The notes under the pieces are model-generated. The model saw nothing but the letters and a program-made list of their open reading frames with translations. It was not told the DNA's origin and ran no database searches. Below are positions 29,258 to 38,156 of a DNA stretch of 42,908 bases, one piece after another; the first letter of the stretch is position 1; every line of letters begins with the position of its first letter. Source of the DNA: Candidatus Colimorpha pelethequi (lineage in GTDB: Bacteria; Bacteroidota; Bacteroidia; Bacteroidales; P3); assembly GCA_018064245.1 (NCBI GenBank), contig JAGHVO010000052.1:1-42908 (forward strand). The letters are read 5' to 3'. The translations under genes and the position numbers were made by a program.

Positions 29258-29674
29258 CTAATTTGCCTTGGGCGAGGTTGCCATGATGACTTTGTGCTTC
29301 GAACCCGTTTGTTCGTTGATGGCGTTCACGGCATCAATTACATTGACAACATACTGAACCTCTACGGTCTTGTCGGCACGCAAAACAACACAAGCGTCGG
29401 TGATGCCCGACTCAATTCCAGCAGAAATGGCAGGAGCCAACTCGTCGGGAGTCACTGCCGTTTCGCCCACGAAGAAATTGTGCAATTCGTCGATATAGAC
29501 CGTAACGTTCTGCTTCGCCATAGTCTTGCTGGTGCTTTCGGGAAGCAAGAGTTTCACGGCGTTGGGGCTAATCAACGTTGATGTAATCATGAAAAAGATC
29601 AGCAACAGAAACACCAAATCCGACATAGACGAACTGCTGGTCTCGATTTTTATCTGGTTTTGACTTCGAATCAT
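29258..29674 (-). CDS. exbD: Biopolymer transport protein ExbD/TolR
   Basis: A 138-aa inner membrane protein with one N-terminal transmembrane helix (SDLVFLLLIFFMITSTLI, about 18-36), containing the conserved Asp (D19) that carries protons in the ExbD/TolR family, and a periplasmic domain (VYIDELHNFFVGETAV, VVLRADKTVEVQYVV). It works with the ExbB-type protein encoded 61 bases upstream. Confidence 0.92.
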   Translation of the reverse strand: MIRSQNQIKIETSSSSMSDLVFLLLIFFMITSTLISPNAVKLLLPESTSKTMAKQNVTVYIDELHNFFVGETAVTPDELAPAISAGIESGITDACVVLRADKTVEVQYVVNVIDAVNAINEQTGSKHKVIMATSPKAN

Positions 29675-29735
29675 AGCGTAGTCAATTAGAGGATTAATTA
29701 TTAAAGATTAGGGCAGTATTGGGATGCTAATGCAA

Positions 29736-30443
29736 TCATGCTGGTTCATGCAACAAGTCCATAAATTCTGCGGCATTCGCTTCCAAATCAAATACAACCT
29801 TGTTGATTTGGGCAACAAGAATGTTGTAGAGGAAGTAAGCAATGATACCTACAATAAGACCGCCAACGGTCGTAACCATAGCCTCATAGATACCGCTGGA
29901 GAGGAGTTGGATATCGATGTTGTTGCCAGCGACAGACATGTCATGAAATGCGCGAATCATACCCGTAACGGTGCCCAAGAAACCCAACATGGGTCCCAAC
30001 GAAGCAACGGTAGCCACCAAAGAAACGCGTTTTTCCATCGAAGCCACTTCCAATTTGCCAACATTTTCGATAGCAGCCTGAATATCAGGGAGTGGACGGC
30101 CCAAGCGAGAAAGGCCTTTGTCAATCATGCGAGCGATAGGTGATTGCGTCGCTTTGGACAGCGAGCGAGCTTCTTCAATATTTCCCTCGTGGATATACTG
30201 GCGAATATTATTCATGAAATGCTTATCCGTTTCGCTGTTGACCACCTTGCGCAAGGTGAGATAACGTTCTACAGAGATATAGATTGCCAATACAAGCAGT
30301 ATAGCCAGCACAAGCATAACCCAACCGCCATTGACGGCAAGTTGAAGGACTGACAAATCTTGAGGTGCGGAAGACTCCATAGATGCGAGTGTATCCACGG
30401 TCACTGCCGCATCACTCTGAATCATTAAAATTGAAGAAAACAT
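29736..30443 (-). CDS. exbB: MotA/TolQ/ExbB proton channel family protein
   Basis: A 235-aa protein with three transmembrane regions (about 38-60, 137-165 and 180-205) and the family signature ASLGPMLGFLGTVTGMIRAF. It forms the proton channel with ExbD. The first 30 residues are an extra segment rich in Ser/Ala that could be periplasmic. First gene of the exbB-exbD-tonB unit; a 49-base gap separates it from the DUF5683 gene upstream. Confidence 0.92.
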   Translation of the reverse strand: MFSSILMIQSDAAVTVDTLASMESSAPQDLSVLQLAVNGGWVMLVLAILLVLAIYISVERYLTLRKVVNSETDKHFMNNIRQYIHEGNIEEARSLSKATQSPIARMIDKGLSRLGRPLPDIQAAIENVGKLEVASMEKRVSLVATVASLGPMLGFLGTVTGMIRAFHDMSVAGNNIDIQLLSSGIYEAMVTTVGGLIVGIIAYFLYNILVAQINKVVFDLEANAAEFMDLLHEPA

Positions 30444-30492
30444 GGTAATTGATAATTGATAGTTGAATAATGATTATTTACAAATTTTTGTT

Positions 30493-31089
30493 CTACAATG
30501 AAAACGAAAGACCTATACCTGGTACAGGATGCAAGTCGGGCGTTGCCATCAATGAGGGCGACATTGACATAGATATATTATCATCAATTTGGAAATCAAA
30601 CAGATGACCAAAAACGTAAGCATCCAAAAGATTGAGTCCGTAAACCACTACAGACACGACAATCATCAACTGGAAACGCTGGTTATAGGTCTGATAAAGG
30701 TTGTAGATATTATTGTCGGGATAAGATGCGTAGTCCTCCAAAAGACACTCACCGTTATTGTTCACGCGGTGCAGATACTCGTCCTTGAACATCTTGCAAT
30801 CCTGATAATTGGTATAGACAAGATATCCCAAACCGCCTAAAAGTCCATAGATGATAGGCACTTTCCAGGCTTGCTTATTATAAATCTGGCCTCCGCCAGG
30901 AATAATAGAAAGACGCAAAGCCTTGCTGGCAGAATGCTGTTCTGGAACAAGGCTTGAATGGACGGAGTCGGCTGTGATTGTTTTGGTCAATGGCATTGCA
31001 TTGTCATCCTGAGCACAAGCAATAGAGCTCGCGCCCAAACAAAGCAACAACATCAAAACAAATCTATTCACTACTTTTCTTTTCAACAA
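30493..31089 (-). CDS. DUF5683 domain protein
   Basis: A 198-aa exported or membrane protein: signal-like segment FVLMLLLCLGASSIACAQ, then the DUF5683 core with SIIPGGGQIYNKQAWKVPIIYGLLGGLGYLVY and a second hydrophobic stretch MIVVSVVVYGLNLLDAYVFGHLF. Its function is unknown. In Bacteroidetes this family is often found directly after parB, as here: its first 26 bases overlap the 3' end of parB, which supports co-expression with the chromosome partition genes. Confidence 0.87.
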   Translation of the reverse strand: MLKRKVVNRFVLMLLLCLGASSIACAQDDNAMPLTKTITADSVHSSLVPEQHSASKALRLSIIPGGGQIYNKQAWKVPIIYGLLGGLGYLVYTNYQDCKMFKDEYLHRVNNNGECLLEDYASYPDNNIYNLYQTYNQRFQLMIVVSVVVYGLNLLDAYVFGHLFDFQIDDNISMSMSPSLMATPDLHPVPGIGLSFSL

Positions 31090-31954
31090 GAAGACTCATA
31101 ATACGCTGGAAATCGGCATCATTGTTAAAATGAATGGTCAACGTGCCTTTCCCTCTGCGCGAACGTTTCACATCAACTTCAGACTGAAGATATTTCTTCA
31201 ACGATTGCTGGCCAGCCATAATATTCTGTGGCACTACGGGTTTTTCGGCAGAAACCGGCTTCGGCTTTTTGCAAGACTTGGCAAGTTGCTCAGTCTGGTG
31301 GACAGACAGTTGGCGACTGATGACCTCATGAAGCAAAGCAATATGCTGTTCAGGATCTTCAACATTGATCAACGCACGCGCATGCGCCATGCTGATTTTA
31401 TCCTCGCTCAACGCAATCTGCGTCTCGGCGGGAAGGTTCAGCAGACGGAGGTAATTGGTAATGGTAGAACGGTTCTTTCCCACCCGCTCGCTCAATTGCT
31501 CATGCGTCAGCTGACATTCTTCCAACAATGCGTTATAGGAAAACGCCACTTCCATTGCGTTAAGATTCTCTCGCTGAATATTTTCAACCAAAGCCATTTC
31601 CATCATCTGGCCATCGGTGGCAACACGCACATAGGCGGGAATTTCTTTCAATCCAACCTGCTTGGAAGCGCGCAAACGACGTTCACCGGCAATAAGCTGA
31701 TAACGGTCGTCAGGCATTTTTCTCACAGTGATTGGCGTGATGACGCCTTGGCGGCTGATAGACTGCGCCAATTCATCCAAGGCTTCTTGGTTGAATTCCT
31801 TGCGGGGTTGAAATGGATTGGTATCGATTTTGTCAATAGGCACGAAACTGACTGATGAAGTAAGATTGGCGTTTCCGTCAACATTCTCAACACCGAAGTC
31901 GCCCAAAATGGCAGACAAGCCACGGCCCATTGCGCCCGTTTTCTTTGTTGGCAT
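31064..31954 (-). CDS. parB: Chromosome partitioning protein ParB
   Basis: A 296-aa CTP-dependent DNA clamp that loads on parS sites near the origin. The order is: N-terminal GRGLSAILGD box; ParB/Srx domain with PFQPRKEF and the nucleotide-binding AGERRLRA; a helix-turn-helix (LTHEQLSERVGKNRSTITNYLRLL) for parS recognition; a Lys/Pro-rich linker; and a C-terminal dimerisation domain (GKGTLTIHFNNDADFQRIMSLL). Its start codon shares one base with the parA stop (TAATG), so translation is coupled. Confidence 0.96.
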   Translation of the reverse strand: MPTKKTGAMGRGLSAILGDFGVENVDGNANLTSSVSFVPIDKIDTNPFQPRKEFNQEALDELAQSISRQGVITPITVRKMPDDRYQLIAGERRLRASKQVGLKEIPAYVRVATDGQMMEMALVENIQRENLNAMEVAFSYNALLEECQLTHEQLSERVGKNRSTITNYLRLLNLPAETQIALSEDKISMAHARALINVEDPEQHIALLHEVISRQLSVHQTEQLAKSCKKPKPVSAEKPVVPQNIMAGQQSLKKYLQSEVDVKRSRRGKGTLTIHFNNDADFQRIMSLLVEKKSSE

Positions 31955-32733
31955 TATTTGTTTTTCTTTATCTTGTTACGTTTAAGAATCTCGTTGGCGA
32001 GGTTCAGATAGTTGACTGCGCCAGTGCTGGTTGCATCGTGCATGATGATAGACTCACCATAACTTGGAGCTTCAGCCAATTTGGTATTTCTATAAATCAA
32101 TGTATCGAATACCAAGTGTTTGAAATGCGCGCGGACATCCTCCACAACTTGGCGGGCCAAACGTAGCCGAGAATCGTACATGGTAATCAGCAGACCTTCG
32201 ATGGTAAGGTTTGGATTGAGACGAGTTTGGACGATACGGATGGTGTTAAGCAGTTTTCCAAGTCCTTCCAATGCAAAATACTCGCTTTGGATAGGAATGA
32301 TGACTGAATCAGAAGCCGTAAGCGCATTTACGGTCACCAAACCCAACGAAGGTGAGCAATCGATGATGATAAAATCATAGTCATCCTTGATAGCGGCCAA
32401 CGCCTTGGATACATAATACTCACGGTTCTTCTCATTGACTAGTTCCAACTCGGCACCGACCAAATCAATACGCGTAGGAAGCACGAAAAGATTCGGCATC
32501 GAAGTTTCAACGATCACATCTTTCACGTCGGCGGTGCCCAGAAAACATTCATAGGCACTTTTTTCCAGATTGTCAGAGTCTATACCCAATCCAGATGTTG
32601 CATTCGCTTGAGGATCAGCATCGACAAGAAGCACCTTATACTCAAGCACAGCCAATGCTGCGCTGAGATTCGTCGCGGTGGTAGTCTTGCCCACACCGCC
32701 CTTCTGGTTGGCGACAGAAATGATTTTACCCAT
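31954..32733 (-). CDS. parA: Chromosome partitioning ATPase ParA (Soj)
   Basis: A 259-aa deviant Walker ATPase that moves ParB-parS complexes. The P-loop is [17 protein letters not shown] at about 10-26, with the second lysine signature at KGG; Walker B region [14 protein letters not shown] follows. The length is usual for chromosomal ParA. It is preceded 8 bases upstream by the PUR/DUF3276 gene, with which it probably shares a promoter. Confidence 0.96.
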   Translation of the reverse strand: MGKIISVANQKGGVGKTTTATNLSAALAVLEYKVLLVDADPQANATSGLGIDSDNLEKSAYECFLGTADVKDVIVETSMPNLFVLPTRIDLVGAELELVNEKNREYYVSKALAAIKDDYDFIIIDCSPSLGLVTVNALTASDSVIIPIQSEYFALEGLGKLLNTIRIVQTRLNPNLTIEGLLITMYDSRLRLARQVVEDVRAHFKHLVFDTLIYRNTKLAEAPSYGESIIMHDATSTGAVNYLNLANEILKRNKIKKNK

Positions 32734-32741
32734 TGATAGAA

Positions 32742-33098
32742 TTAAAGATTAAAGTTGATGTCGTCCAAAGCTGCAGAGCCTTCGATATTGATATCTCCTG
32801 AAGGAACTTTGTTTTCGTCCTCTACGACAACTGGCGGGGGGACAATGCCGGTTTCGATAAAAGTGAATGCATTCTGCAACCCCTTGTGGAACTTTTCAAA
32901 ATCCTCCTTATAGAGGAACATTTTGTTCTTATCGTAATAAAACTCGCCCGTAGTATTGTCAAAAATCTTACGACTTTCGGTAACCACAACATATTTATCG
33001 CCACCACGAGTAGCCTTAACATCAAAAAAATAACGACGCTTTCCTGCAGGAATAACCTGTGAATACAGTTCATCCTTTCTGTTCTCTTTGTAATCCAT
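32742..33098 (-). CDS. PUR family DNA/RNA-binding protein (DUF3276)
   Basis: A 118-aa protein with a single PUR repeat: [24 protein letters not shown]...[22 protein letters not shown]. This fold binds purine-rich single-stranded nucleic acid. DUF3276 proteins are nearly universal in Bacteroidetes, but the cellular role is unsettled. Being first in a parA-parB transcript is notable and may link it to chromosome organisation, an inference from context only. Confidence 0.9.
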   Translation of the reverse strand: MDYKENRKDELYSQVIPAGKRRYFFDVKATRGGDKYVVVTESRKIFDNTTGEFYYDKNKMFLYKEDFEKFHKGLQNAFTFIETGIVPPPVVVEDENKVPSGDINIEGSAALDDINFNL

Positions 33099-33154
33099 TT
33101 GATTTATTGTTTTTTGATATACTGCTTAATATGAAATGTCAGAATAACTGATTG

Positions 33155-33162
33155 CAAAATTA
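33155..33162 (-). promoter_or_regulatory. -7 promoter box for the PUR-parA-parB operon
   Basis: TAATTTTG on the minus strand matches TAnnTTTG, 56 bases before the PUR gene ATG. A TTTG is 23 bases further upstream. Confidence 0.6.
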
Positions 33163-33261
33163 GATTTTTATTTGTTTGCAAGGCACAAATGCGTGAAATA
33201 GTTATCAACACGGCGATGTTGAACCCACTTCACCCACATCAACACCCATAGGATGCCGTGG

Positions 33262-34551
33262 TCAGGATTTTTTATGCGTCATGATGTCCAGAACCACATC
33301 GTCGGTCTGATTCATGCCGTCGTGACCCAAGCGACCCAAATTGTGGATAGACTCGTCCAAATCACGCTCACTCAAGCCGTCGGTAGCGTCAACCACATGT
33401 CCATGATAGGCAAGTTCAGCACAAACAAAAGCGCTGTAGAGACCTGTGGACATTTTCAAGGCGCAACTCGGCTTCGCTCCGTCGCAAACCATACCCGCCA
33501 GGGTGTTGATCATGTTCTTGACAGCATATCCAATCTGGTCGAAACTGCCACCATGCAAGAAAACGATACCCGAAGTTACGCCGATCGATGCATTGACAAT
33601 GCCGCACAAAGCGCTCAAGCGTCCAATGCCGCGTTTTACATAGATTGACATCAAGTGCGAAAGGATAAGCGCACGCGTAATCTGCTCGTCGGAACAGTGT
33701 TTCAATGTGCCATATTCATAGACGGGAACCGTACAGGCTATACCTTGGTTGCCTGAACCTGAATTGCTATAGATTGGCAACGTGCAGCCGTCCATGCGAG
33801 CATCGCTGGCCGCCACAGTACGAGCCACAACCGTGTGAACGATGTCGCCCGAGGCATTCATGTTGAGAATCTCGCCGGCGTGCAAGCCATAGCCTTTCAA
33901 GCCCTCTTTCGAAGCAGCGACGTTGTATTTTACTGTCTCACGAATGAATTCAAGTTCTTCCAGCGGAGCTGTCGTGGCGTATTCATAGACCATACGTGCC
34001 GTAAGTACGACTGAAGGTTGGGCAGAAGCCGTCGCCGCCGCAGATTGCCCGCAATTATTCGCGTCGGACGAAGCCGACAAAATCTTTCCATTACGAGAAA
34101 GAAATACAAAATTGGTGTGACGTTTTGCAATGACCGCCTGAGCAGTTTGGTCACCTTTACGACAGGTTGACTCAATATATAATTTGTCGGAAGTCTCTTT
34201 CACCCCGATATGGATACGATCCGCGTTGTTGGCGAGCCATTCTTTCGCCTGAGACACTTCCTGTTCGGGAAGCATCAACACTTCAAGCTGTCGTTCCGAT
34301 CTTCCTGAATTCAAAGCCATGGCCACGGCGATAGGCAGACCTATCATTCCCGTTCCTGGGATGCCAACACCCATAGCGTTTTTGAATACATTCTTACTCA
34401 TCAAAACCTCTACAGAGTCGGGCATTTCACCCAACAGTTCACGGCTTTTTGCCACACACAGCGCCACAGCACCAGGCTCAGTACAGCCCGTTGCCAGCAC
34501 CACTTCCTGATGCAAGATTTCACGCAGTTGCGCTCTCAAACTTTGTTCCAT
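33262..34551 (-). CDS. UPF0597 / L-cysteine desulfidase-like protein
   Basis: A 429-aa member of the serine dehydratase alpha-like family (CyuA/YhaM, UPF0597), which degrades L-cysteine to pyruvate, sulfide and ammonia with a 4Fe-4S cluster. Family signatures are VVLATGCTEPGAVALC near the N-terminus and SGSGNQGIACTVPVYEY; the cluster cysteines are expected in GIAC and in VCDGAKPSC. A GTG four codons earlier is possible, but the ATG (MEQSLRAQL) is better placed. The neighbouring upstream gene on the same strand is a deoxyhypusine-synthase-like enzyme, separated by a hairpin. Cysteine detoxification or catabolism is the likely role. Confidence 0.87.
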   Translation of the reverse strand: MEQSLRAQLREILHQEVVLATGCTEPGAVALCVAKSRELLGEMPDSVEVLMSKNVFKNAMGVGIPGTGMIGLPIAVAMALNSGRSERQLEVLMLPEQEVSQAKEWLANNADRIHIGVKETSDKLYIESTCRKGDQTAQAVIAKRHTNFVFLSRNGKILSASSDANNCGQSAAATASAQPSVVLTARMVYEYATTAPLEELEFIRETVKYNVAASKEGLKGYGLHAGEILNMNASGDIVHTVVARTVAASDARMDGCTLPIYSNSGSGNQGIACTVPVYEYGTLKHCSDEQITRALILSHLMSIYVKRGIGRLSALCGIVNASIGVTSGIVFLHGGSFDQIGYAVKNMINTLAGMVCDGAKPSCALKMSTGLYSAFVCAELAYHGHVVDATDGLSERDLDESIHNLGRLGHDGMNQTDDVVLDIMTHKKS

Positions 34552-34570
34552 TTTACGGTTCACTAAGAGT

Positions 34571-34608
34571 GAAATTGGCTGGTGAAGCGTGCCTCATCAG
34601 CCAATTTC
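34571..34608 (-). terminator. Hairpin between the DHS-like and desulfidase genes
   Basis: A 15-bp stem (GAAATTGGCTGGTGA / TCATCAGCCAATTTC, one G-T pair) with an 8-base loop, 10 bases after the DHS-like stop on the minus strand. No T run follows, so it may be an attenuator or processing site and not a classical terminator. Confidence 0.55.
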
Positions 34609-34617
34609 AAGAAATAT

Positions 34618-35655
34618 TTATTTTGCAAAGATTTTCTGCCAGTTCTTGTATTCGCGATCTTTCCAAGAATTGTTGTGGTAAGCGTAGGAAACGATTGCGG
34701 GGATAACGGTGGTACCTTCGGCATATACCATCTGCTGAAGTTTGTCGTCAACCTTGCCCCAGCTGCCAGCCTCAAGCAGCGTAGAGCTTGAGCAAGCGCC
34801 GTCGCGGACGTCGGCCACGGTAATCTGGATGGCATATTTGTGCATGGGAACTTCGTGTCCGAGGATTTCGGCGCATACAACGGTATCCTGTGCAAAGTTC
34901 TTGGGAGTACCGCCGCCTACCATGAAGAGGCCAGTCTGAGGAGCCGCCATCTTGATTTTGGTAAGTTCAATGAAGTCGCAAACAGAGTCGATGCTCAGGT
35001 ATTTTTCACCCTTCTGAGCACGTTCCCACTGGTGCTTGCCAATGCCGAAACCAGCACTGCTGTCGCTGAATGCGGGACAGAAGATAGGAACGCCACACTC
35101 ATAGCAAGTCTGGATAAGGCTTTCTTTCTTCACGCCACGGCCATTGTGCAACCATTTACCCAATTCATAGAGGAATTCACGGGAGCTGTAAGGACGGGCC
35201 TCAAGCATGTTGGAGAGTTCATAGGTAGCGTTGTCGCAAGCCTGGAGTTCCTCCTCGTCGATGAAAGTATCATAGATACGGTCGATGTAGAGTTCGCGCA
35301 ATTTGGTGTCTGGGATGACATTTTCTTTGGTTCCGATATAATGTTTGAAACCAAGAGCCTCGAAAAGGTCCATATCGATGATGGATGCGCCGGTAGAAAC
35401 CACAACGTCAACCATCTTGTTCTTGACCATGTCAACATACACCTGCATGCAGCCAGCAGCGGAGGTAGAACCTGCAATGGTCAGAATGTTGGTGCAATCT
35501 TTCTCCTTGCACATCATGGTAAGAATGTCGGCTGCACGGGCAGTGTCGCGAGAAGTGAACGACATCGAACGCATAGCGTCGATCAATTCGGTAGAATCAT
35601 ACTTTTTGATGTCAATATGCTTGACGGTTTCTTTTAAAAGGTCTTTCTTTTCCAT
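34618..35655 (-). CDS. Deoxyhypusine synthase-like protein
   Basis: A 345-aa protein of the deoxyhypusine synthase fold, NAD-dependent aminobutyl transfer from spermidine. Family segments TIAGSTSAAGCMQVYVDMV, VSTGASIIDMD, CPAFSDSSAGFG and LFMVGGGTPKNF are present, and the lysine that forms the enzyme-substrate imine in the eukaryotic enzyme is conserved (GSWGKVD, about K301). Bacteria lack the eIF5A substrate; bacterial relatives include homospermidine synthases and uncharacterised enzymes, so a polyamine reaction is likely but the product is unknown. It lies 54 bases after dnaB on the same strand. Confidence 0.88.
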   Translation of the reverse strand: MEKKDLLKETVKHIDIKKYDSTELIDAMRSMSFTSRDTARAADILTMMCKEKDCTNILTIAGSTSAAGCMQVYVDMVKNKMVDVVVSTGASIIDMDLFEALGFKHYIGTKENVIPDTKLRELYIDRIYDTFIDEEELQACDNATYELSNMLEARPYSSREFLYELGKWLHNGRGVKKESLIQTCYECGVPIFCPAFSDSSAGFGIGKHQWERAQKGEKYLSIDSVCDFIELTKIKMAAPQTGLFMVGGGTPKNFAQDTVVCAEILGHEVPMHKYAIQITVADVRDGACSSSTLLEAGSWGKVDDKLQQMVYAEGTTVIPAIVSYAYHNNSWKDREYKNWQKIFAK

Positions 35656-35709
35656 TTTTATATTTGTTTTTTTGTTATCTAAAAATGTGACTTATTGACG
35701 GTAGCAATA

Positions 35710-37278
35710 CTAGAACGGGACTTCTGTGTCGGGCGGCAACGAAGGAGGAATTTCCCCACCATCCTGTTGGTTCATCTTAGAATCCACGACAATAGTATTT
35801 GACTGGGCATCAAAGCCCTCGCTTGCGCTCATACCAGCAAACTGATTCACAGGAACATAGTCCGGATTTTCGAAACGGACATATTTATTTACGAATTTCA
35901 AACGCACCTCACCCGTGCTGCCGCTACGATGCTTGGCAAGAATAATATCCGCCATACCTTGCGTAGAGCCCCTTTCGTCACTATCGATACCATAATAATC
36001 AGGACGATAGATGAACATTACGATATCGGCATCCTGCTCAATAGCACCCGATTCACGCAAGTCGCTCAACTGCGGTTTTTTGCTACCACCACGCGTTTCC
36101 ACGGCACGGCTCAGCTGAGACAAAGCCAACACAGGAATGCTCAACTCTTTGGACAAGGCCTTGAGCTGTCGCGATATCGTGCTGATTTCCTGCTCGCGGT
36201 TGCCGTTCTTGCTGTCGCCTCCGGCGGTCATCAATTGCAGATAGTCGATAAAGACCATCTGGATGTCATATTTCTGCTTGAGTCGGCGACACTTTGCCCT
36301 CAATTCAAAGATAGTAAGTCCAGGAGTGTCATCGATATAGATAGGAGCCTCGTTCAGCGTCTGCGTCTTGGTAAGAATCTGTTCCATCTGCCAAGGCTGG
36401 ATTCTGTCGCCCTTCTTCAAATCCTCGCCAGGAATTTCCGCCTCACTGGAGATCAGACGCATAGTCAATTCCACAGCCGTCATTTCCAACGAGAAGAAAG
36501 CGATAGGTTTCTTGAAATCCACAGCGATATTGCGTGCCATGGTTAGCGCAAAAGCAGTCTTTCCCATAGCTGGACGGGCTGCGAGAATGATCAATGTACC
36601 AGGCTGGAAACCAGCAGTAGTGCGGTCCAATTCAAGGAATCCCGTAGGCAAACCCGCGCAATTACCTTTGTTTTCCTGGGAGGCCTTGATCTGTTCTGTA
36701 GCCTGACCCACTAGCGAACGCATATCGTGGTAGTCGGCGCGGAAGTTCTTGTCGTTGATGTCCATCAAACGTTGCTCCGTTTTGTCAAGCAAATCCACCA
36801 CATCCGTGGTATCGTCGTATGCAGAGGTAATGGTTTCCGTTGAGATGCGAATCAGTTCTCGCTCAATGAATTTCTCGCTCAACACACGCACATAATACTC
36901 AATGTGAGCGGCACTTACGACCTTGTTAGTCAACTGTGCGACATAGTAAGAGCCTCCCGCAGCCTCCAATTCTCCATCTTGACGCAAGCGATCGATAACG
37001 GTCATCATATCGACAGGCTGCGACTGTTCGAACAATTTGAAGATTGCACGGAATATAGATTGATGTTCAGGCTTGTAGAAAAACTCGACATGCAAAGTCT
37101 CGATGGTGTTGCTCAACGCAATCTGGTCAAGCATCAGCGCACCCAACACAGCCTCCTCAAGATCCAAAGCCTGAGGGGGCACTTTTCCATTCAAGTCAAA
37201 CGCATTGGCGTAAGACATTCTATCCTTGCGTTTTGCAACGGGCATCGGCACAGTTTCCATAGTTGCAAATTTACGCAT
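35710..37278 (-). CDS. dnaB: Replicative DNA helicase DnaB
   Basis: A 522-aa hexameric helicase that unwinds DNA at the fork. The N-terminal domain (PPQALDLEEAVLGALMLD...) is followed by the RecA-like domain with Walker A ARPAMGKTAF (K240), Walker B MVFIDYLQLM, and SQLSRAVETRGGSKKPQLSDLRESGAIEQDAD in pieces along the motor domain. No intein. The start is uncertain: the first ATG lies just upstream of a -7 box that falls inside the frame, so ATG at 37260 or 37245 may be the real start. Confidence 0.96.
   Translation of the reverse strand: MRKFATMETVPMPVAKRKDRMSYANAFDLNGKVPPQALDLEEAVLGALMLDQIALSNTIETLHVEFFYKPEHQSIFRAIFKLFEQSQPVDMMTVIDRLRQDGELEAAGGSYYVAQLTNKVVSAAHIEYYVRVLSEKFIERELIRISTETITSAYDDTTDVVDLLDKTEQRLMDINDKNFRADYHDMRSLVGQATEQIKASQENKGNCAGLPTGFLELDRTTAGFQPGTLIILAARPAMGKTAFALTMARNIAVDFKKPIAFFSLEMTAVELTMRLISSEAEIPGEDLKKGDRIQPWQMEQILTKTQTLNEAPIYIDDTPGLTIFELRAKCRRLKQKYDIQMVFIDYLQLMTAGGDSKNGNREQEISTISRQLKALSKELSIPVLALSQLSRAVETRGGSKKPQLSDLRESGAIEQDADIVMFIYRPDYYGIDSDERGSTQGMADIILAKHRSGSTGEVRLKFVNKYVRFENPDYVPVNQFAGMSASEGFDAQSNTIVVDSKMNQQDGGEIPPSLPPDTEVPF
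37266..37273 (-). promoter_or_regulatory. -7 promoter box overlapping the dnaB 5' end
   Basis: TAAATTTG on the minus strand matches TAnnTTTG but lies inside codons 2-5 of the longest dnaB frame. If used, the transcript would start near 37259 and translation would start at a later ATG. Confidence 0.45.
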
Positions 37279-37386
37279 AATTTTTCAAATACTAAAGCTC
37301 CATTTTTAAAACAATTTCAACAATATAATATTGTTCCAAATAAGCAATTCACACAAAAGAATAATTGCTCCACTAATATTCGTAAA

Positions 37387-37416
37387 TTAAAAGGTGATGC
37401 AAGCACCACCTTTTAA
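37387..37416 (-). terminator. Probable terminator of the 190-aa membrane protein gene
   Basis: A 10-bp perfect stem (TTAAAAGGTG / CACCTTTTAA) with a 10-base loop that itself can fold (TGC/GCA). It lies 33 bases after the stop of the upstream minus-strand gene; the T residues are within the stem. Confidence 0.65.
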
Positions 37417-37449
37417 CATACATGCAATATTAATGGAGAAAACACTTTA

Positions 37450-38022
37450 TTATTCAGGATACACTCTATTCTTTTCATCAAAAACAGCCTCTATTGGTGC
37501 ATAATCAACACCAAGCATTCTACCTTTGGCATTTATAACCAATGGTAATTCTGCAATTGAAGAATGTTCATACTCATACGAATATATCTCCGTCATTGGA
37601 AGCCTTGCTTCTTTGTTTGCAAAGTTAACCAACATAGTAATGTCACCGCCAGTGATTGTGTTATTCTCATGCAACCAATGCATCTGGGTACGGCCTATTG
37701 CTCTTCCTTGACCTGCGTCAATCAACGTTATATCATGGGGAAGCAAACGTACAATACCTTGTGATTTTGACTTAGGATATCGATGAACAGTATCAACAGT
37801 TGCCTGATAGTGATTCTCACCGATTTTTTTCATTGAGCAACGTTTGAAAGCATATCCATCTTTAAAATTCATTCTAACTTTTGCACTATATTCTCCATCA
37901 CTCAAATCAAGAAAGTTTTTAGGAGCAGGTAAGCCTTTTTGTTCCCTCTCAATCAATTCTGTATCTGATGGCCAATCCAAAATAAAAACAAGTATAACAA
38001 CAACGCATGGTATACCTGTCAT
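37450..38022 (-). CDS. Membrane-anchored protein of unknown function
   Basis: A 190-aa protein with an N-terminal transmembrane segment (TGIPCVVVILVFILDW, about 2-17) and a soluble domain of about 165 residues (SDGEYSAKVRMNFKDGYAFKR, GQGRAIGRTQMHWLHENNTI, YSYEYEHSSIAELPLVI). No family recognised. The hydrophobic segment has no positive residues before it, unusual for a signal or anchor, and the frame stays open 12 codons upstream of the ATG. Fragments of possible coding sequence in the two other frames lie just upstream, so the true N-terminus may be lost or frameshifted. It follows an ECF sigma operon on the same strand. Confidence 0.65.
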   Translation of the reverse strand: MTGIPCVVVILVFILDWPSDTELIEREQKGLPAPKNFLDLSDGEYSAKVRMNFKDGYAFKRCSMKKIGENHYQATVDTVHRYPKSKSQGIVRLLPHDITLIDAGQGRAIGRTQMHWLHENNTITGGDITMLVNFANKEARLPMTEIYSYEYEHSSIAELPLVINAKGRMLGVDYAPIEAVFDEKNRVYPE

Positions 38023-38024
38023 TT

Positions 38025-38156
38025 CAGCAAACGGGACCCCGTTTGCTGGTATAAGTTAACCTCATATGAGCCCTCATTTGGATAGGACACTATAGTTCCG
38101 CTTACTTGAACTATTTGATGTTCCGATCTGGAACATCAGTATGTTGCAGATGCAAC
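38025..38156. repeat. Cluster of three inverted repeats
   Basis: Three perfect inverted repeats lie within 132 bases: CAGCAAACGG/CCGTTTGCTG (38025-38048, loop GACC); TGATGTTCC/GGAACATCA (38116-38138, loop GATCT); GTTGCA/TGCAAC (38143-38156, loop GA). None is followed by a T run. They lie in the 200-base gap before the 190-aa membrane protein gene. Confidence 0.7.

Noticed and set aside
34552..34563. GTG start four codons upstream for the desulfidase-like gene
   Set aside because: The ATG at 34551 fits the family N-terminus and Bacteroidetes prefer ATG.
38119..38135. True parS site
   Set aside because: The arms match but the centre is GATCT instead of ACGT, so I do not annotate it as parS; it is listed only as a finding.
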